NCBI RefSeq assembly: GCF_000702305.1
Contig: NZ_JNLC01000011.1
Span: 310,001-374,000 of the forward strand
Length of the DNA stretch: 64,000 bases
DNA from: Allobosea sp. 117
GTDB taxonomy: Bacteria > Pseudomonadota > Alphaproteobacteria > Rhizobiales > Xanthobacteraceae
Direction: 5' to 3'
Positions 47,192 through 56,035 of this stretch are shown here, in pieces. Below the pieces are notes generated by a model that was not told where the DNA came from, made no database searches, and saw only the letters and a list, made by a program, of their open reading frames with translations. The position numbers and the translations under genes are program-made. Within the stretch, counting starts at the first letter, position 1; each line of letters starts with the position of its first letter.

Positions 47192-47890
47192 GTGTCCGAC
47201 CCGACCTCCACGCCGTCTCCGGCCGCCCCCGCGCCCCGTCGTCCGGGTTCCCGCCTGATCGGCGTGGCGCTGGCGCTGGTGGTGGGCGCGATCGGGCTGC
47301 TGCTGGTCGGCTTCGTCATCTTCGCCGCCGGCATCCAGCGCCGCGAGGCGGGGCTCGAGCGCTCGGCCGACGGCATAGTGGTGCTCACCGGCGGCTCGGA
47401 GCGGCTGGTCGACGCCACCAACCTGCTCGCCGGCGGTCACGGGAAGCGGCTGCTCATCACCGGCGTGCATCCCGACACGACGCTCACCGAGATCGGGCGG
47501 AGCGTGCCGATCGCGACCGACAAGCTGGAATGCTGCGTCGATGTCGGCCGCTCGGCCCTCAACACCCGCGGCAACGCGATCGAGACCGCGCAATGGGCGC
47601 GCCGGTTGCATTTCCGCTCGCTGATCATCGTCACCTCGTCCTGGCACATGCCGCGCGCGCTGGTCGAGCTCGGCCGCGCCATTCCGGAGGTCGAGCTGGT
47701 GCCCTATCCGGTGGTCAGCGAGCGCCTGCGCGAGGAGGCGTGGTGGCAGGACCCGCAGACCGCGCGGCTGCTGTTCCTCGAATATGTGAAGTACCTGCTC
47801 GCCTACGCGCAGATCCGCCCGTGGCCGGCCACCACATCGGAAGCCGCGCCGCGCGGCGGAACAATTGCGGTCGCCGCGGATTCACCATGA
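47192..47890 (+). CDS. YdcF/SanA-family (DUF218) envelope protein
   Basis: 232 residues from a GTG at 47192. One anchor helix lies at about 22-46, followed by a DUF218 domain with the landmarks ADGIVVLTGGSERLVDATNL, DVGRSALNTRGNAIETAQWA, and IIVTSSWHMPRALVELGRAI. E. coli relatives (ElyC, SanA) act in the envelope and peptidoglycan precursor balance. It follows ftsX by 12 bases and is probably in the same operon. Confidence 0.93.
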   Translation: MSDPTSTPSPAAPAPRRPGSRLIGVALALVVGAIGLLLVGFVIFAAGIQRREAGLERSADGIVVLTGGSERLVDATNLLAGGHGKRLLITGVHPDTTLTEIGRSVPIATDKLECCVDVGRSALNTRGNAIETAQWARRLHFRSLIIVTSSWHMPRALVELGRAIPEVELVPYPVVSERLREEAWWQDPQTARLLFLEYVKYLLAYAQIRPWPATTSEAAPRGGTIAVAADSP

Positions 47891-47917
47891 GAACGGCGGT
47901 TGACGCCGCGGGGCAAT

Positions 47918-47932
47918 GTTCTAACTTTGTTC
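47918..47932 (+). promoter_or_regulatory. LexA-box-like direct repeat
   Basis: GTTC-TAACTTT-GTTC matches the alphaproteobacterial LexA site GTTC-N7-GTTC exactly. It ends two bases before the first ATG of the unknown gene at 47935, so it would overlap its promoter or leader. Confidence 0.6.
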
Positions 47933-47934
47933 TC

Positions 47935-48252
47935 ATGATGATGCTCAACGAATCGCTTCTTGATGACGGCCCGCTGGCCGCTGCCGCCGATTCGGCGCTG
48001 GCGCGGCGCTTCCGTCTGTGGCGCGGTCCCGACGGCCGCCGTCAGGTCTACTCGGTCTATGCGGCCGAGGAGGCGCCGGATTATCCGCATGCGGTGGCGC
48101 TGGTCGTCTGGCGCATGCAGGGCAGCCGCGTGGTGATATGGACCGGGCCGGCGGGGGCGGAAGCCCGCGCGGCGGCCCGCGCCGCCGGCGCGCAGGAGAT
48201 CCACCTGCGCATCCTGCCCGAGGCCGAGAGCGGACCGCTGGCGCCCTGCTGA
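47935..48252 (+). CDS. hypothetical protein with LexA-box-like upstream motif
   Basis: 105 residues, family not recognised. It begins MMMLNESLLDDGPLAAAADS, then RFRLWRGPDGRRQVYSVYAA, an acidic DYPHAVALVVWRMQG segment, and a compact alpha/beta tail (VVIWTGPAGAEARAAARAAG, EIHLRIL). No signal peptide or membrane helix. Three consecutive ATG codons (47935, 47938, 47941) could start it. A further ATG at 47887 overlaps the YdcF stop, but codons between it and 47935 (AGA, GTT, TGT, TCT, TTT) are unlike this genome, so that stretch is probably a promoter. The plsC gene often found here in relatives is missing. Confidence 0.75.
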   Translation: MMMLNESLLDDGPLAAAADSALARRFRLWRGPDGRRQVYSVYAAEEAPDYPHAVALVVWRMQGSRVVIWTGPAGAEARAAARAAGAQEIHLRILPEAESGPLAPC

Positions 48253-48304
48253 GCCGCCCGGGCGTCCGCAGCTTGCGCGTCGCGCGCGGCGGGACGCCAG
48301 GCCC

Positions 48305-48859
48305 TCACAGGCGCTCGGCGAGCCAGTCCATTTCGGCGTCGCGGATGCCGAGCTCGGCGAGATGGCTGCGGGTCTGCGTCACATAGTCGGTGTTCGGCCC
48401 GCCATGGCCGTGGCCCTGCCGGATCAGGTGCAGCCTGTCCTCGCGCGACAGCCGGCCGGCATATTGCGCATGGCCGCGATCGACCAGGAAGGCGACGGCC
48501 GGCACCGTGCGCTCGCTGCCGTCCATCAGCCACACCCGGCGCACTGCCTCCCGATAGATGTTTGTCACCTGCTCGCGCTCGCGCAGATAGGCTAGCGTCG
48601 CTGGCGCCTGCGCCGGGCCGACCCGGAAGGCGACGCCGACGCAACTGCCGCCCTGGTCGAGGCCGAGCACCAGTCCCGGCCGCTCCGGCGTGCCGCGCCA
48701 GTGCACGGACAGGACGCAGAGCGAGCGGTGCGCGCCGATCAGCCGCGCGGTGCGGCGTTCCTCGAACTCGAAGCCGGGCTTCCACATCAGCGAGCCATAG
48801 CCGAACACCCACAGGTGTTCGTGGTCGGTGCGCGGCGGGCTGAGAGGAGAGGCGTTCAT
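48305..48859 (-). CDS. gamma-glutamylcyclotransferase (ChaC-like)
   Basis: 184 residues. The opening motif LWVFGYGSLMWKPGFEFEER is the ChaC signature. Further along are LGLDQGGSCVGVAFRV, YLREREQVTNIYREAVRRVW, and the glutamate-bearing QYAGRLSREDRLHLIRQGHG. The reaction is release of 5-oxoproline, probably from glutathione, by analogy. Convergent with the unknown LexA-box gene; divergent from the DUF2125 gene with a 286-base gap in which I recognise nothing else. Confidence 0.93.
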   Translation of the reverse strand: MNASPLSPPRTDHEHLWVFGYGSLMWKPGFEFEERRTARLIGAHRSLCVLSVHWRGTPERPGLVLGLDQGGSCVGVAFRVGPAQAPATLAYLREREQVTNIYREAVRRVWLMDGSERTVPAVAFLVDRGHAQYAGRLSREDRLHLIRQGHGHGGPNTDYVTQTRSHLAELGIRDAEMDWLAERL

Positions 48860-49145
48860 CGGGCGATCGCGGGGAGCTGGAGGCGGGCGGAATTGCGGGG
48901 TCGAGGCTGCGACGACTTCATAAGCCTAAGCCGCGCCAAGGCAACGGTGTGGACATCGAAAGCGGGTGTCTACGCCCTCCTCGCGGCGCGCCGCGTCTCC
49001 GCAGCGTGCCCGACTTTCGCCCGGTCTCCGGTCTACGCCGAGCGCCGCGCTCGCCGCCGCCGGATTCCCAAGCCGGCGCAACGTCTGTAGCTTCGGCCGG
49101 CCTCCGGTCGCGGCCGTTCCCGTGTCCACTCGCGAAAGCCCATCC

Positions 49146-50198
49146 ATGAGCCATCCCGAAGCCAGCCTCGCCGGTCCGTCGACGCCGCGCCGCCGCGCGC
49201 CCTGGATCGTCATCGCCCCGGTCGCGATATTGCTGCTGCTCGCCGCCGGCTGGACCGCGGCGTGGTTCTACGCCTCGAGCCGGGTTCAGGACGAGATCAA
49301 CCACTGGGTCGTCCGCGAGGCGGCGCAGGGACGCAACTGGAGCTGCGGTTCGCTGAGCTTCGGCGGCTTTCCCTTCCGCTTCGAGCTGATCTGCGAGGCG
49401 CCGAGCCTCGCTTTTACCGGCGCCTCGCAATGGAAGGCGGATGCGGCGCGCGCCCATGCGGTGGCGCAGGTGTGGGACCCGCAGCACATCATCGCCGAGT
49501 TCAAGGGCCCCGCCCGCATCGTCGAGACGGCGACCGGCAAGGAGCTGACGGCGAACTGGAGCCTCCTGCAGGCGAGCGGCGTCGGTGCGAACGGCAAGCC
49601 GGAGCGCGTCTCGGTCTCGGCGAACGACTACGCGCTGACGCAGGGCAGCACCTCGCTGTTCGCGGCAAAGCACGTCGAGGTGCATGTGCGCCACCACCCC
49701 GGCGATGCCGGGCCGACGCTCGACGTCGCCGCCGGCATGCACGCGGCGACCGGACCGGCGCTGGGCGGGACCGCGCCGGCGCCGGTCGACGGCGAGCTGC
49801 AGGCGCAGGTGACGGCGGTGCCGGAGTTCCGCTCCATGCCGCTCGACGAGCGCCTGCGGCTCTGGCAGGGCGCGGGCGGGCGGCTGAACCTGGTGCTCGG
49901 CAAGCTCTCCTCGGGCGGCGGTACGATGGTGACGACCGGCAATCTCGGCCTCGACGACCGCGGCCGTCCGTCCGGCGAGGCGCAGCTCTCGGTGGTCGGA
50001 CCGGAGCGGCTCGTCGCGGCGCTCGGCGCCTCGGGGCTGATGCCCGCGGACCTCGCCGGATTCGCGCCGATGGTGATGGCCGCCGGCACGCCGACGCAGG
50101 TCGACGGCCGCAAGGGCGCGGCCTTCCCGTTCCAGTTCCGCGACGGCCGGGTGTTCCTCGGCTTCATCCCGCTCGGCAAGATCGGCCCGCTCTACTAA
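49146..50198 (+). CDS. DUF2125 domain membrane-anchored protein
   Basis: 350 residues from the ATG at 49146. A single N-terminal anchor helix (WIVIAPVAILLLLAAGWTAA, about 21-40) is followed by a large periplasmic domain starting WFYASSRVQDEINHWV and containing CGSLSFGGFPFRFELICEAP, the DUF2125 hallmark. The start was chosen because the preceding 60 codons are Arg/Ser-rich without homology. Function unknown; the family is largely alphaproteobacterial. Converges with tyrC, 15 bases apart. Confidence 0.92.
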   Translation: MSHPEASLAGPSTPRRRAPWIVIAPVAILLLLAAGWTAAWFYASSRVQDEINHWVVREAAQGRNWSCGSLSFGGFPFRFELICEAPSLAFTGASQWKADAARAHAVAQVWDPQHIIAEFKGPARIVETATGKELTANWSLLQASGVGANGKPERVSVSANDYALTQGSTSLFAAKHVEVHVRHHPGDAGPTLDVAAGMHAATGPALGGTAPAPVDGELQAQVTAVPEFRSMPLDERLRLWQGAGGRLNLVLGKLSSGGGTMVTTGNLGLDDRGRPSGEAQLSVVGPERLVAALGASGLMPADLAGFAPMVMAAGTPTQVDGRKGAAFPFQFRDGRVFLGFIPLGKIGPLY

Positions 50199-50213
50199 AG
50201 CGGGCCGAAATGG

Positions 50214-51149
50214 TCAGTCGTGCTCGCGGCCGAAGTCCGGCGCGGCGGTCTCCTGGCCGAGCTCGATGATCGAGCGGCGGATGGCGCGGGTGCGGGTGAA
50301 CAGCTCGAACAGCGTGTCGCCCTCGTTCCAGCGGATCGCCCGCTGCAGCGCGATCAGGTCCTCGGTGAAGCGGCCGAGCACCTCGATCACCGCCTCGCGA
50401 TTGTTGAGGAAGATGTCGCGCCACATGGTCGGGTCGGAGGCGGCGATGCGGGTGAAGTCGCGGAAGCCGCCGGCCGAGTATTTGATGACTTCCGACTGCG
50501 TCACCGTCTCCAGATCGGCGGCGGTGCCGACGATGTTGTAGGCGATCAGATGCGGCACATGGCTGGTGATGGCGAGCACTAGATCGTGGTGATCGGCGGC
50601 CATCACCTCGACATTGGCGCCCATCGCGGCCCACAGATCGGAGACCATGCGGACGGCCTCGGGATCGGCATCCTCCGGCGGGGTGAGGATCGACCAGCGG
50701 TTCTTGAACAGCGTCGCGAAGCCCGCGTCCGGGCCGGAATATTCCGTGCCGGCGACGGGATGGGCGGGCACGATGTGGACGCCCTCCGGCAGATGCGCCT
50801 TCAGCGCGGCGAGCACCGCGCCCTTGACCGAGCCGACATCCGACACGGTGGCGCCGGGCTTCAGATGCGGGGCGATCACCGCCGCGACCTCGCCGATGGC
50901 GCCGACCGGCACGCACAATATGACAAGGTCGGCGTCCTTCACGGCAGCGGCAACGTCAGGCGCGATCTCGTCGGCGAGGCCGAGTTCCTTCGCGCGCGCC
51001 AGCACCTCCGGCGCGGCATCCGTCGCCACGGTCGAGCCGGCGAGGCGGCGGGTGCGCACGGCATGCAGGATCGACGAGCCGATCAGGCCGATGCCGATCA
51101 CGGCGAGGCGCCCGACGAGCGGGCGCGCGACCGGGGGATCAAGCACCAT
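50214..51149 (-). CDS. tyrC: prephenate/arogenate dehydrogenase
   Basis: 311-residue NAD(P)-dependent dehydrogenase of tyrosine synthesis. The Rossmann motif is [37 protein letters not shown] follows. [20 protein letters not shown] carries the substrate-binding histidine, and the C-terminal helical domain has [20 protein letters not shown] and [20 protein letters not shown]. Whether it prefers prephenate or arogenate cannot be decided. Overlaps hisC by 11 bases. Confidence 0.94.
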   Translation of the reverse strand: MVLDPPVARPLVGRLAVIGIGLIGSSILHAVRTRRLAGSTVATDAAPEVLARAKELGLADEIAPDVAAAVKDADLVILCVPVGAIGEVAAVIAPHLKPGATVSDVGSVKGAVLAALKAHLPEGVHIVPAHPVAGTEYSGPDAGFATLFKNRWSILTPPEDADPEAVRMVSDLWAAMGANVEVMAADHHDLVLAITSHVPHLIAYNIVGTAADLETVTQSEVIKYSAGGFRDFTRIAASDPTMWRDIFLNNREAVIEVLGRFTEDLIALQRAIRWNEGDTLFELFTRTRAIRRSIIELGQETAAPDFGREHD

Positions 51150-52260
51150 GGCTCTTCCCCAGGAACTCGGCGAGCGCCGCGACGACGAGGCGGTTCGCCT
51201 CCTCGGTGCCGACGGTGAGGCGCAGCGCCTGCGGTATCCCGTAGCCGTCCATGCGACGCAGGATGAGCCCGCGTGCCGACAGGAAGGCGTCCGCCTCGGC
51301 GGCCGTGTGGCCGGGCGTCTGTGGGAACAGCACCAGCAGGAAATTGCCGACGCTTGGCAGCACGGTCAGGCCGAGAGCGGTCAGCTCATCGTCCAGCCAT
51401 TGCAGCCACTTGGCATTATGGGCGACCGAAGCTTCCACATGGGCGGTGTCGGCGATCGCGGCGGCGGCGGCGGCGAGCGCCGGGGCGTTGACGTTGAACA
51501 CGCCGCGAATGCGGTTCACCGCCTCCACCACCTCGGCGGGAGCGTACATCCAGCCGACGCGCAGCGCGGCGAGGCCGTAGATCTTCGAGAAGGTGCGCAG
51601 CATCACCACGTTCGGGCAGGTGGCGACCAGCTCGATGCCGGATTCGTAGTCGTTGCGCCGGACATATTCGGCATAGGCGGCGTCGAGCACGAGCAGCACG
51701 TTGCCCGGCAGCCCGCGCTGCAGCCGCTTCACCTCGTCGAACGGGATGTAGGTGCCGGTCGGGTTGTTCGGATTGGCCAGGAAGACGATGCGCGTACGCT
51801 CCGTCACCGCCGCCAGAATCGCGTCCACATCCGTCACGTAGCCCTTCTCCGGGGCGACAATGGGGGTGGCGCCGGCGGCCAGCGCGGCGACGCGGTAGAG
51901 CAGGAAGCCGTGCTGGGAATAGAGCACCTCGTCGCCCGGCCCGGCATAGACATGGGCGAGCACGGCGATCAGCTCGTCCGAGCCGGTGCCGCAGACGATG
52001 CGCGACGGGTCGAGGCCATAGGTCGCGCCGATGGCGGCGCGCAGGGCGACGGCGCTGCCGTCCGGGTAGAGCTCCAGATGGCCGCCGGCGGCGCGGAACG
52101 CCTCGAGCGCCTTGGGGCTGGCGCCGAGCGGGTTCTCGTTGGCGGAGAGCTTGTACACCCGCCCGCCACCTCCGGCATGCGCCTTGCCGGGCACATAGGC
52201 CTCGATCGCCATCACGCTCGGGCGGGGCGTGGGGCGGGACGGCAGCGCGGCGGACGACAT
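51139..52260 (-). CDS. hisC: histidinol-phosphate aminotransferase
   Basis: 373-residue PLP enzyme. [38 protein letters not shown], and [20 protein letters not shown] with the PLP lysine are typical. Beside chorismate mutase and tyrC, it may also act as an aromatic aminotransferase, as many HisC enzymes do. The N-terminal 20 residues are variable. Confidence 0.95.
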   Translation of the reverse strand: MSSAALPSRPTPRPSVMAIEAYVPGKAHAGGGGRVYKLSANENPLGASPKALEAFRAAGGHLELYPDGSAVALRAAIGATYGLDPSRIVCGTGSDELIAVLAHVYAGPGDEVLYSQHGFLLYRVAALAAGATPIVAPEKGYVTDVDAILAAVTERTRIVFLANPNNPTGTYIPFDEVKRLQRGLPGNVLLVLDAAYAEYVRRNDYESGIELVATCPNVVMLRTFSKIYGLAALRVGWMYAPAEVVEAVNRIRGVFNVNAPALAAAAAAIADTAHVEASVAHNAKWLQWLDDELTALGLTVLPSVGNFLLVLFPQTPGHTAAEADAFLSARGLILRRMDGYGIPQALRLTVGTEEANRLVVAALAEFLGKSHGA

Positions 52261-52339
52261 GGGACGGCTCCGGGAAGTGTTCGATCAGTGTGGTGAGTGG
52301 ACGATCCGTGCAGTCGGTGCGGTCGCGACGAGGCGGCCG

Positions 52340-53206
52340 TCAATCCTGCGGGGAGTGGGTATAGCGGCTCGCGTGGCTGCCGACGAGTGCCGCCGAGCGC
52401 ACCGAGGTTCCGGCGGCGCGCAGCGTGCCGAGCACCGCCTCCAGCCCGTGGGTGCCGTTCGCGGAAACCGGCACCAGCAGCGCGGCGGCGTCGAAGCCGC
52501 GGTCGGGCACGGCGATGACCTCGGCGAGCGGGGCGAGGGCGCGGGCGGCGTTGGCGCTCCAGCCGGCTACCCGCACGCTCCACACCTCGACCTCGGTCAC
52601 GGCGCCGTCGGTCACCGGATGGGAGATGCAGAATACCGGCAGGCCGGCGGGATGGTCGGCCCGCTCGACGAAGGGCAGGCGGGCGATGATCTTCGGCGCC
52701 GCCTCGGGCTCGAGCGCGGTCCACCAGGCGCCGGTGCCGGGCGCGGCGAAGGCCGGCACCAGGCCGAGGTCGCCCTTGGAGGCTGCCACCGCCGCAACGA
52801 CGCCGCCGGCGCCCATATGCGCCTCGAAGGGCACGGTGAAGCCGAAATGGAAGCGCGCGGCATCGCGCATCGCCGCCTCGCCCGAGGCGACGTCGGCATG
52901 CACGGCATAGGGCGCCTGCACATAGGTGAAGGTCGAGATGATGACGCGCCAGATGCCCTCGACGGTGTCGAGCGGTAAGAGGCCGCGATGGCGGTCGACC
53001 AGATGGCGCATCATCGACGCCTCGCGCGCCGGGCGGAAGGCCGAGCCGCCCTCGGCGCCGCGCGAGCGCTTGACCGCCACCAGCGTGTCGATGATCTCGC
53101 CACGCTCCATCAGCAGCGCGTGCATCGCCGCATCGATGCGGTCGATCTCGGCGCGCAGCTCGGCAAGGGTGGGAAGCTGGCTTTGCGGCTTGGCGGCGGG
53201 TTCCAT
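52340..53206 (-). CDS. chorismate mutase (with prephenate-dehydratase-like C-terminus)
   Basis: 288 residues. The N-terminal 90 residues are an AroQ-type chorismate mutase: LAELRAEIDRIDAAMHALLM, ERGEIIDTLVAVKR. The remaining 200 residues resemble a periplasmic-binding/prephenate-dehydratase-like fold (GDLGLVPAFAAPGTGAWWTA) rather than a canonical PheA, whose catalytic TRF motif I do not see. It converts chorismate to prephenate for the dehydrogenase encoded downstream. Divergent from metX. Confidence 0.9.
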   Translation of the reverse strand: MEPAAKPQSQLPTLAELRAEIDRIDAAMHALLMERGEIIDTLVAVKRSRGAEGGSAFRPAREASMMRHLVDRHRGLLPLDTVEGIWRVIISTFTYVQAPYAVHADVASGEAAMRDAARFHFGFTVPFEAHMGAGGVVAAVAASKGDLGLVPAFAAPGTGAWWTALEPEAAPKIIARLPFVERADHPAGLPVFCISHPVTDGAVTEVEVWSVRVAGWSANAARALAPLAEVIAVPDRGFDAAALLVPVSANGTHGLEAVLGTLRAAGTSVRSAALVGSHASRYTHSPQD

Positions 53207-53285
53207 CGGGCGACTGTCCTAGAACCCTTTCATCGCCGAGGGAAGAGGCGGGCCGGGTTCCCGCGCCCTGCGCTCCGCACGCGGC

Positions 53286-53320
53286 TTCCGCGCTCGTCCC
53301 GGCCGGAGCGGAGCGCGGAA
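53286..53320. repeat. intergenic inverted repeat upstream of metX
   Basis: TTCCGCGCTC (53286-53295) and GAGCGCGGAA (53311-53320) are perfect 10-base arms with a 15-base loop, CGTCCCGGCCGGAGCG. It resembles GC-rich repeat units common in Hyphomicrobiales intergenic DNA (from memory). It lies in the divergent chorismate mutase/metX gap. Confidence 0.55.
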
Positions 53321-53387
53321 CCGGGACCGTGCCGGGTAGGCCCGCCTTCCCGCGATATTGACAAGATGCGTCTGTAGGTTCATCGGA

Positions 53388-53418
53388 TCGTCCGGTATAA
53401 CGAACCATTCGTCCGGTA
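53388..53418. promoter_or_regulatory. paired 10-base direct repeats upstream of metX
   Basis: TCGTCCGGTA occurs at 53388-53397 and again at 53409-53418, 21 bases start to start, which is two helical turns. TTGACA lies 25 bases upstream (53358-53363). The arrangement suggests two protein-binding sites near the metX promoter. I could not identify a SAM-II riboswitch here. Confidence 0.5.
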
Positions 53419-53500
53419 AGTCGGTTTCGGGCGGGTGGACCGTGCGTGGCGACAAGACGCGCCGGCGGGACGGAAACGAAGAATAGCAGGCATTGTCGCC

Positions 53501-54691
53501 ATGGCACTCATCGGAACGGCATCGGTGGAGGCTCTCCAGCCGGAAGCGCTGGCGCGGGGCGAGGCGGACCGTCCACATTCGGCGGTGGTGCGCTTCGGGC
53601 CGGACAAGCCATTGAGCCTCGACGCCGGCGGCGTGCTCACGCCGTTCCAGATCGCCTACCAGACCTATGGCACGCTGAACGCCGCGCGCTCCAACGCGAT
53701 CCTGCTGTGCCACGCGCTCTCCGGCGACCAGCATGCCGCCAACGTCCATCCGGTGACCGGCAAGCCGGGCTGGTGGGAGACGCTGGTCGGGCCGGGCAAG
53801 CCGATCGACACCGACCGCTTCTTCGTCATCTGCTCCAACGTGCTCGGCGGCTGCATGGGCACCACGGGGCCGTCCTCGGCGGACGGCAAGGGCAAGATCT
53901 ACGGGCTCGACCTGCCGGTGGTGACGATCGGCGACATGGTGCGCGCGCAGGCCATGCTGATCGACCATCTCGGCATCGAGAAGCTGCTCGCCGTGGTCGG
54001 CGGCTCGATGGGCGGCATGCAGGTGCTGCAATGGGCGGCGAGCTATCCGGACCGCGTCTTCGCGGCCATGCCGATCGCCACCGCCGCGCGGCACTCGGCG
54101 CAGAACATCGCCTTCCACGAGGTCGGCCGGCAGGCGATCATGGCCGATCCCGACTGGCGCGGCGGCGCCTATCTCGCCGAGAGCACCAGCCCGCGGCGCG
54201 GCCTCGCCGTGGCGCGCATGGCGGCGCACATCACCTACATGTCCGACAGTTCGCTGCACCGGAAGTTCGGCCGGCGGCTGCAGGACCGCGAGGGGCGGAC
54301 CTTCTCCTTCGACGCGGATTTTCAGGTGGAGAGCTATCTGCGCCATCAGGGCGAGGCCTTCGTCGACCGCTTCGATGCCAATTCCTATCTCTACGTCACC
54401 CGCGCCATGGACTATTTCGACCTCGCTGCGGACTATGGCGGCGTGCTCGCCAAGGCCTTCCGCGGCACCGCCACGCGCTTCTGCCTCGTCTCCTTCACCA
54501 CCGACTGGCTGTTCCCGACGGCGGACTCGCGCGCCGTGGTGCATGCGCTGAACGCGGCCGGCGCCTCGGTCTCCTTCGCCGAGATCGAGAGCGACAAGGG
54601 CCACGACGCCTTCCTGCTGGAGGAGCCGGAGTTCTTCGCCATCACGCGCGGCTTCCTCGACGCCGCCGCCCGCACCGTGGGGGTGCCGTGA
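53501..54691 (+). CDS. metX: homoserine O-acetyltransferase
   Basis: 396-residue alpha/beta hydrolase, first committed step of methionine synthesis. The nucleophile is in [20 protein letters not shown]; the oxyanion-side segments [16 protein letters not shown] and [16 protein letters not shown] follow the family. The catalytic Asp and His are in [16 protein letters not shown] and [15 protein letters not shown]. An upstream GTG (53435) is possible but gives a basic lead without homology. The stop overlaps the metW start (TGATG). Confidence 0.96.
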   Translation: MALIGTASVEALQPEALARGEADRPHSAVVRFGPDKPLSLDAGGVLTPFQIAYQTYGTLNAARSNAILLCHALSGDQHAANVHPVTGKPGWWETLVGPGKPIDTDRFFVICSNVLGGCMGTTGPSSADGKGKIYGLDLPVVTIGDMVRAQAMLIDHLGIEKLLAVVGGSMGGMQVLQWAASYPDRVFAAMPIATAARHSAQNIAFHEVGRQAIMADPDWRGGAYLAESTSPRRGLAVARMAAHITYMSDSSLHRKFGRRLQDREGRTFSFDADFQVESYLRHQGEAFVDRFDANSYLYVTRAMDYFDLAADYGGVLAKAFRGTATRFCLVSFTTDWLFPTADSRAVVHALNAAGASVSFAEIESDKGHDAFLLEEPEFFAITRGFLDAAARTVGVP

Positions 54692-55359
54692 TGGCGCTGA
54701 CCGAGCGGGGGGCGTCCGACCTCACCATGCGCGAGGCGGCGCGGGCGGAATCCGGCAAGCGCGTCGACCTGCTGCTGCTCGCCGAGATGGTGGCGCCCGG
54801 CTCGCGGGTGCTCGACGTCGGCTGCGGCGACGGCGAACTGCTGGAGCTGCTCGCCCGCACCCGCGGCTGCGACGCACGCGGCATCGAGCTCTCGCGCGAG
54901 GGGGTGAACGCCAGCGTCGCGCGCGGGCTCGCGGTGATCCAGGGCGATGCCGACGTCGATCTCGGCGACTATCCGGACGACGCCTTCGACTATGTGATCC
55001 TGTCGCAGACCATCCAGGCGACGCGCCGTCCGAAATGGGTGCTGGAGCAGATGCTGCGGGTCGGCCGGCGGGCGATCGTCTCCTTCCCCAATTTCGGCTT
55101 CTGGCGGATGCGGCTCGACCTCGTCATGAACGGGCGCATGCCGCGCACCGAGAACCTGCCCTATAGCTGGCACGACACGCCGAACATCCATTTCTGCACG
55201 ATCCGCGACTTCGTCGAGCTGGCCGGCGAGGTGGGGGCGAAGATCGAGCGCGCCGCCGCGCTCGACGCGTCGGGCCATTCGGTGCGCTTCAAGATGCCCT
55301 GGTGGGTGTGGAACCTGCTCGGCGAGCAGGCGATCTTCCTGCTGACGCGGAAGGGGTGA
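54691..55359 (+). CDS. metW: methionine biosynthesis protein MetW
   Basis: 222 residues with a methyltransferase-like fold. It has APGSRVLDVGCGDGELLELL, then ARGIELSREGVNASVARGL, FDYVILSQTIQATRRPKWVL, and SFPNFGFWRMRLDLVMNGRM, ending in LPYSWHDTPNIHFCTIRDFV. MetW partners MetX for acyltransferase activity. Translationally coupled to metX by one shared base. Confidence 0.96.
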   Translation: MALTERGASDLTMREAARAESGKRVDLLLLAEMVAPGSRVLDVGCGDGELLELLARTRGCDARGIELSREGVNASVARGLAVIQGDADVDLGDYPDDAFDYVILSQTIQATRRPKWVLEQMLRVGRRAIVSFPNFGFWRMRLDLVMNGRMPRTENLPYSWHDTPNIHFCTIRDFVELAGEVGAKIERAAALDASGHSVRFKMPWWVWNLLGEQAIFLLTRKG

Positions 55360-55371
55360 GCCGCGGGCCGG

Positions 55372-55698
55372 CTACCGCTCCAGCCGCCGGCGCAGGAATT
55401 CCCGCATGTCGCGCCGGCCATCGGCGACGGCGATCACGAATACGCCCCGCTCCTCGATCTGATAGAAAATTCGATACGCTCCGCAATGAAGTTCGCGGAT
55501 GTCTCGTCGTCCGAGATAGTCCAACTCCTTCGGAAAATTGCCGCGCGCTGGCATATCGCCGAGCGTTTCGATCGTATCGAATAGCCCGTTGGCGACGCGG
55601 TGGGCGCGTTCTGTCGATTCATTGATCGACAGATATTCGTGAATGGCGTCGATATCGTTCTCCGCCTCGGTGGTGACGTGCACCGCATGGGACGTCAT
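55372..55698 (-). CDS. ParE/RelE-family toxin
   Basis: 108 residues of the ParE/RelE plasmid-stabilisation toxin superfamily. VHVTTEAENDIDAIHEYLSI is the N-terminal helix pair, LGDMPARGNFPKELDYLG and RRDIRELHCGAYRIFYQI form the core, and GVFVIAVADGRRDMREFLRR closes. ParE members poison gyrase and RelE members cut mRNA; the family alone does not decide which. Overlaps the antitoxin by four bases (ATGA). Confidence 0.9.
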   Translation of the reverse strand: MTSHAVHVTTEAENDIDAIHEYLSINESTERAHRVANGLFDTIETLGDMPARGNFPKELDYLGRRDIRELHCGAYRIFYQIEERGVFVIAVADGRRDMREFLRRRLER

Positions 55699-55967
55699 GC
55701 GCCGTGCTTCTTCTGAAAGCGCTTGCGCACCTCCTCAAGCGTGACGAACTTCCCCTCCCGAATCTCCTCCTGTCCCATCGCGACGATCTTCAGCATCGCG
55801 ATCGCCTCCTGCATCTCCTCGTAGCTGTCGATGTCCTGCAGCACGGCCTTGGCCTCGCCGTTCACCGTGATGATGAAGGGCTGGCCGTGCTCGGACAGCT
55901 TCTGGATCACCTCGGCGGCGTTGGCCTTGAGGTAGCTGATCGGCTTGATGCGTTCGGAAAGCTTCAT
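55695..55967 (-). CDS. Phd/YefM-family antitoxin
   Basis: 90 residues. The N-terminal DNA-binding fold of Phd proteins is visible in MKLSERIKPISYLKANAAEV and IITVNGEAKAVLQDIDSYEE, followed by a Lys/Glu-rich toxin-binding tail ending RKRFQKKHGA. It precedes the toxin gene and probably autoregulates the pair. Confidence 0.92.
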   Translation of the reverse strand: MKLSERIKPISYLKANAAEVIQKLSEHGQPFIITVNGEAKAVLQDIDSYEEMQEAIAMLKIVAMGQEEIREGKFVTLEEVRKRFQKKHGA

Positions 55968-56035
55968 GGCGGACCTCCGGATAAGAGGACCGAATATAGA
56001 CCGGATTCAGTCCGGCCGGTAGCTCGCCGGGTGGC

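Noticed and set aside
48966-49145. N-terminal extension of the DUF2125 protein by 60 codons
   Set aside because: Arg/Ser/Pro-rich, no homology, and it would place the membrane anchor internally.
53222-53500. SAM-II riboswitch upstream of metX
   Set aside because: Expected from the family and clade, but I could not find the conserved pseudoknot sequence; only hairpins and direct repeats are visible.
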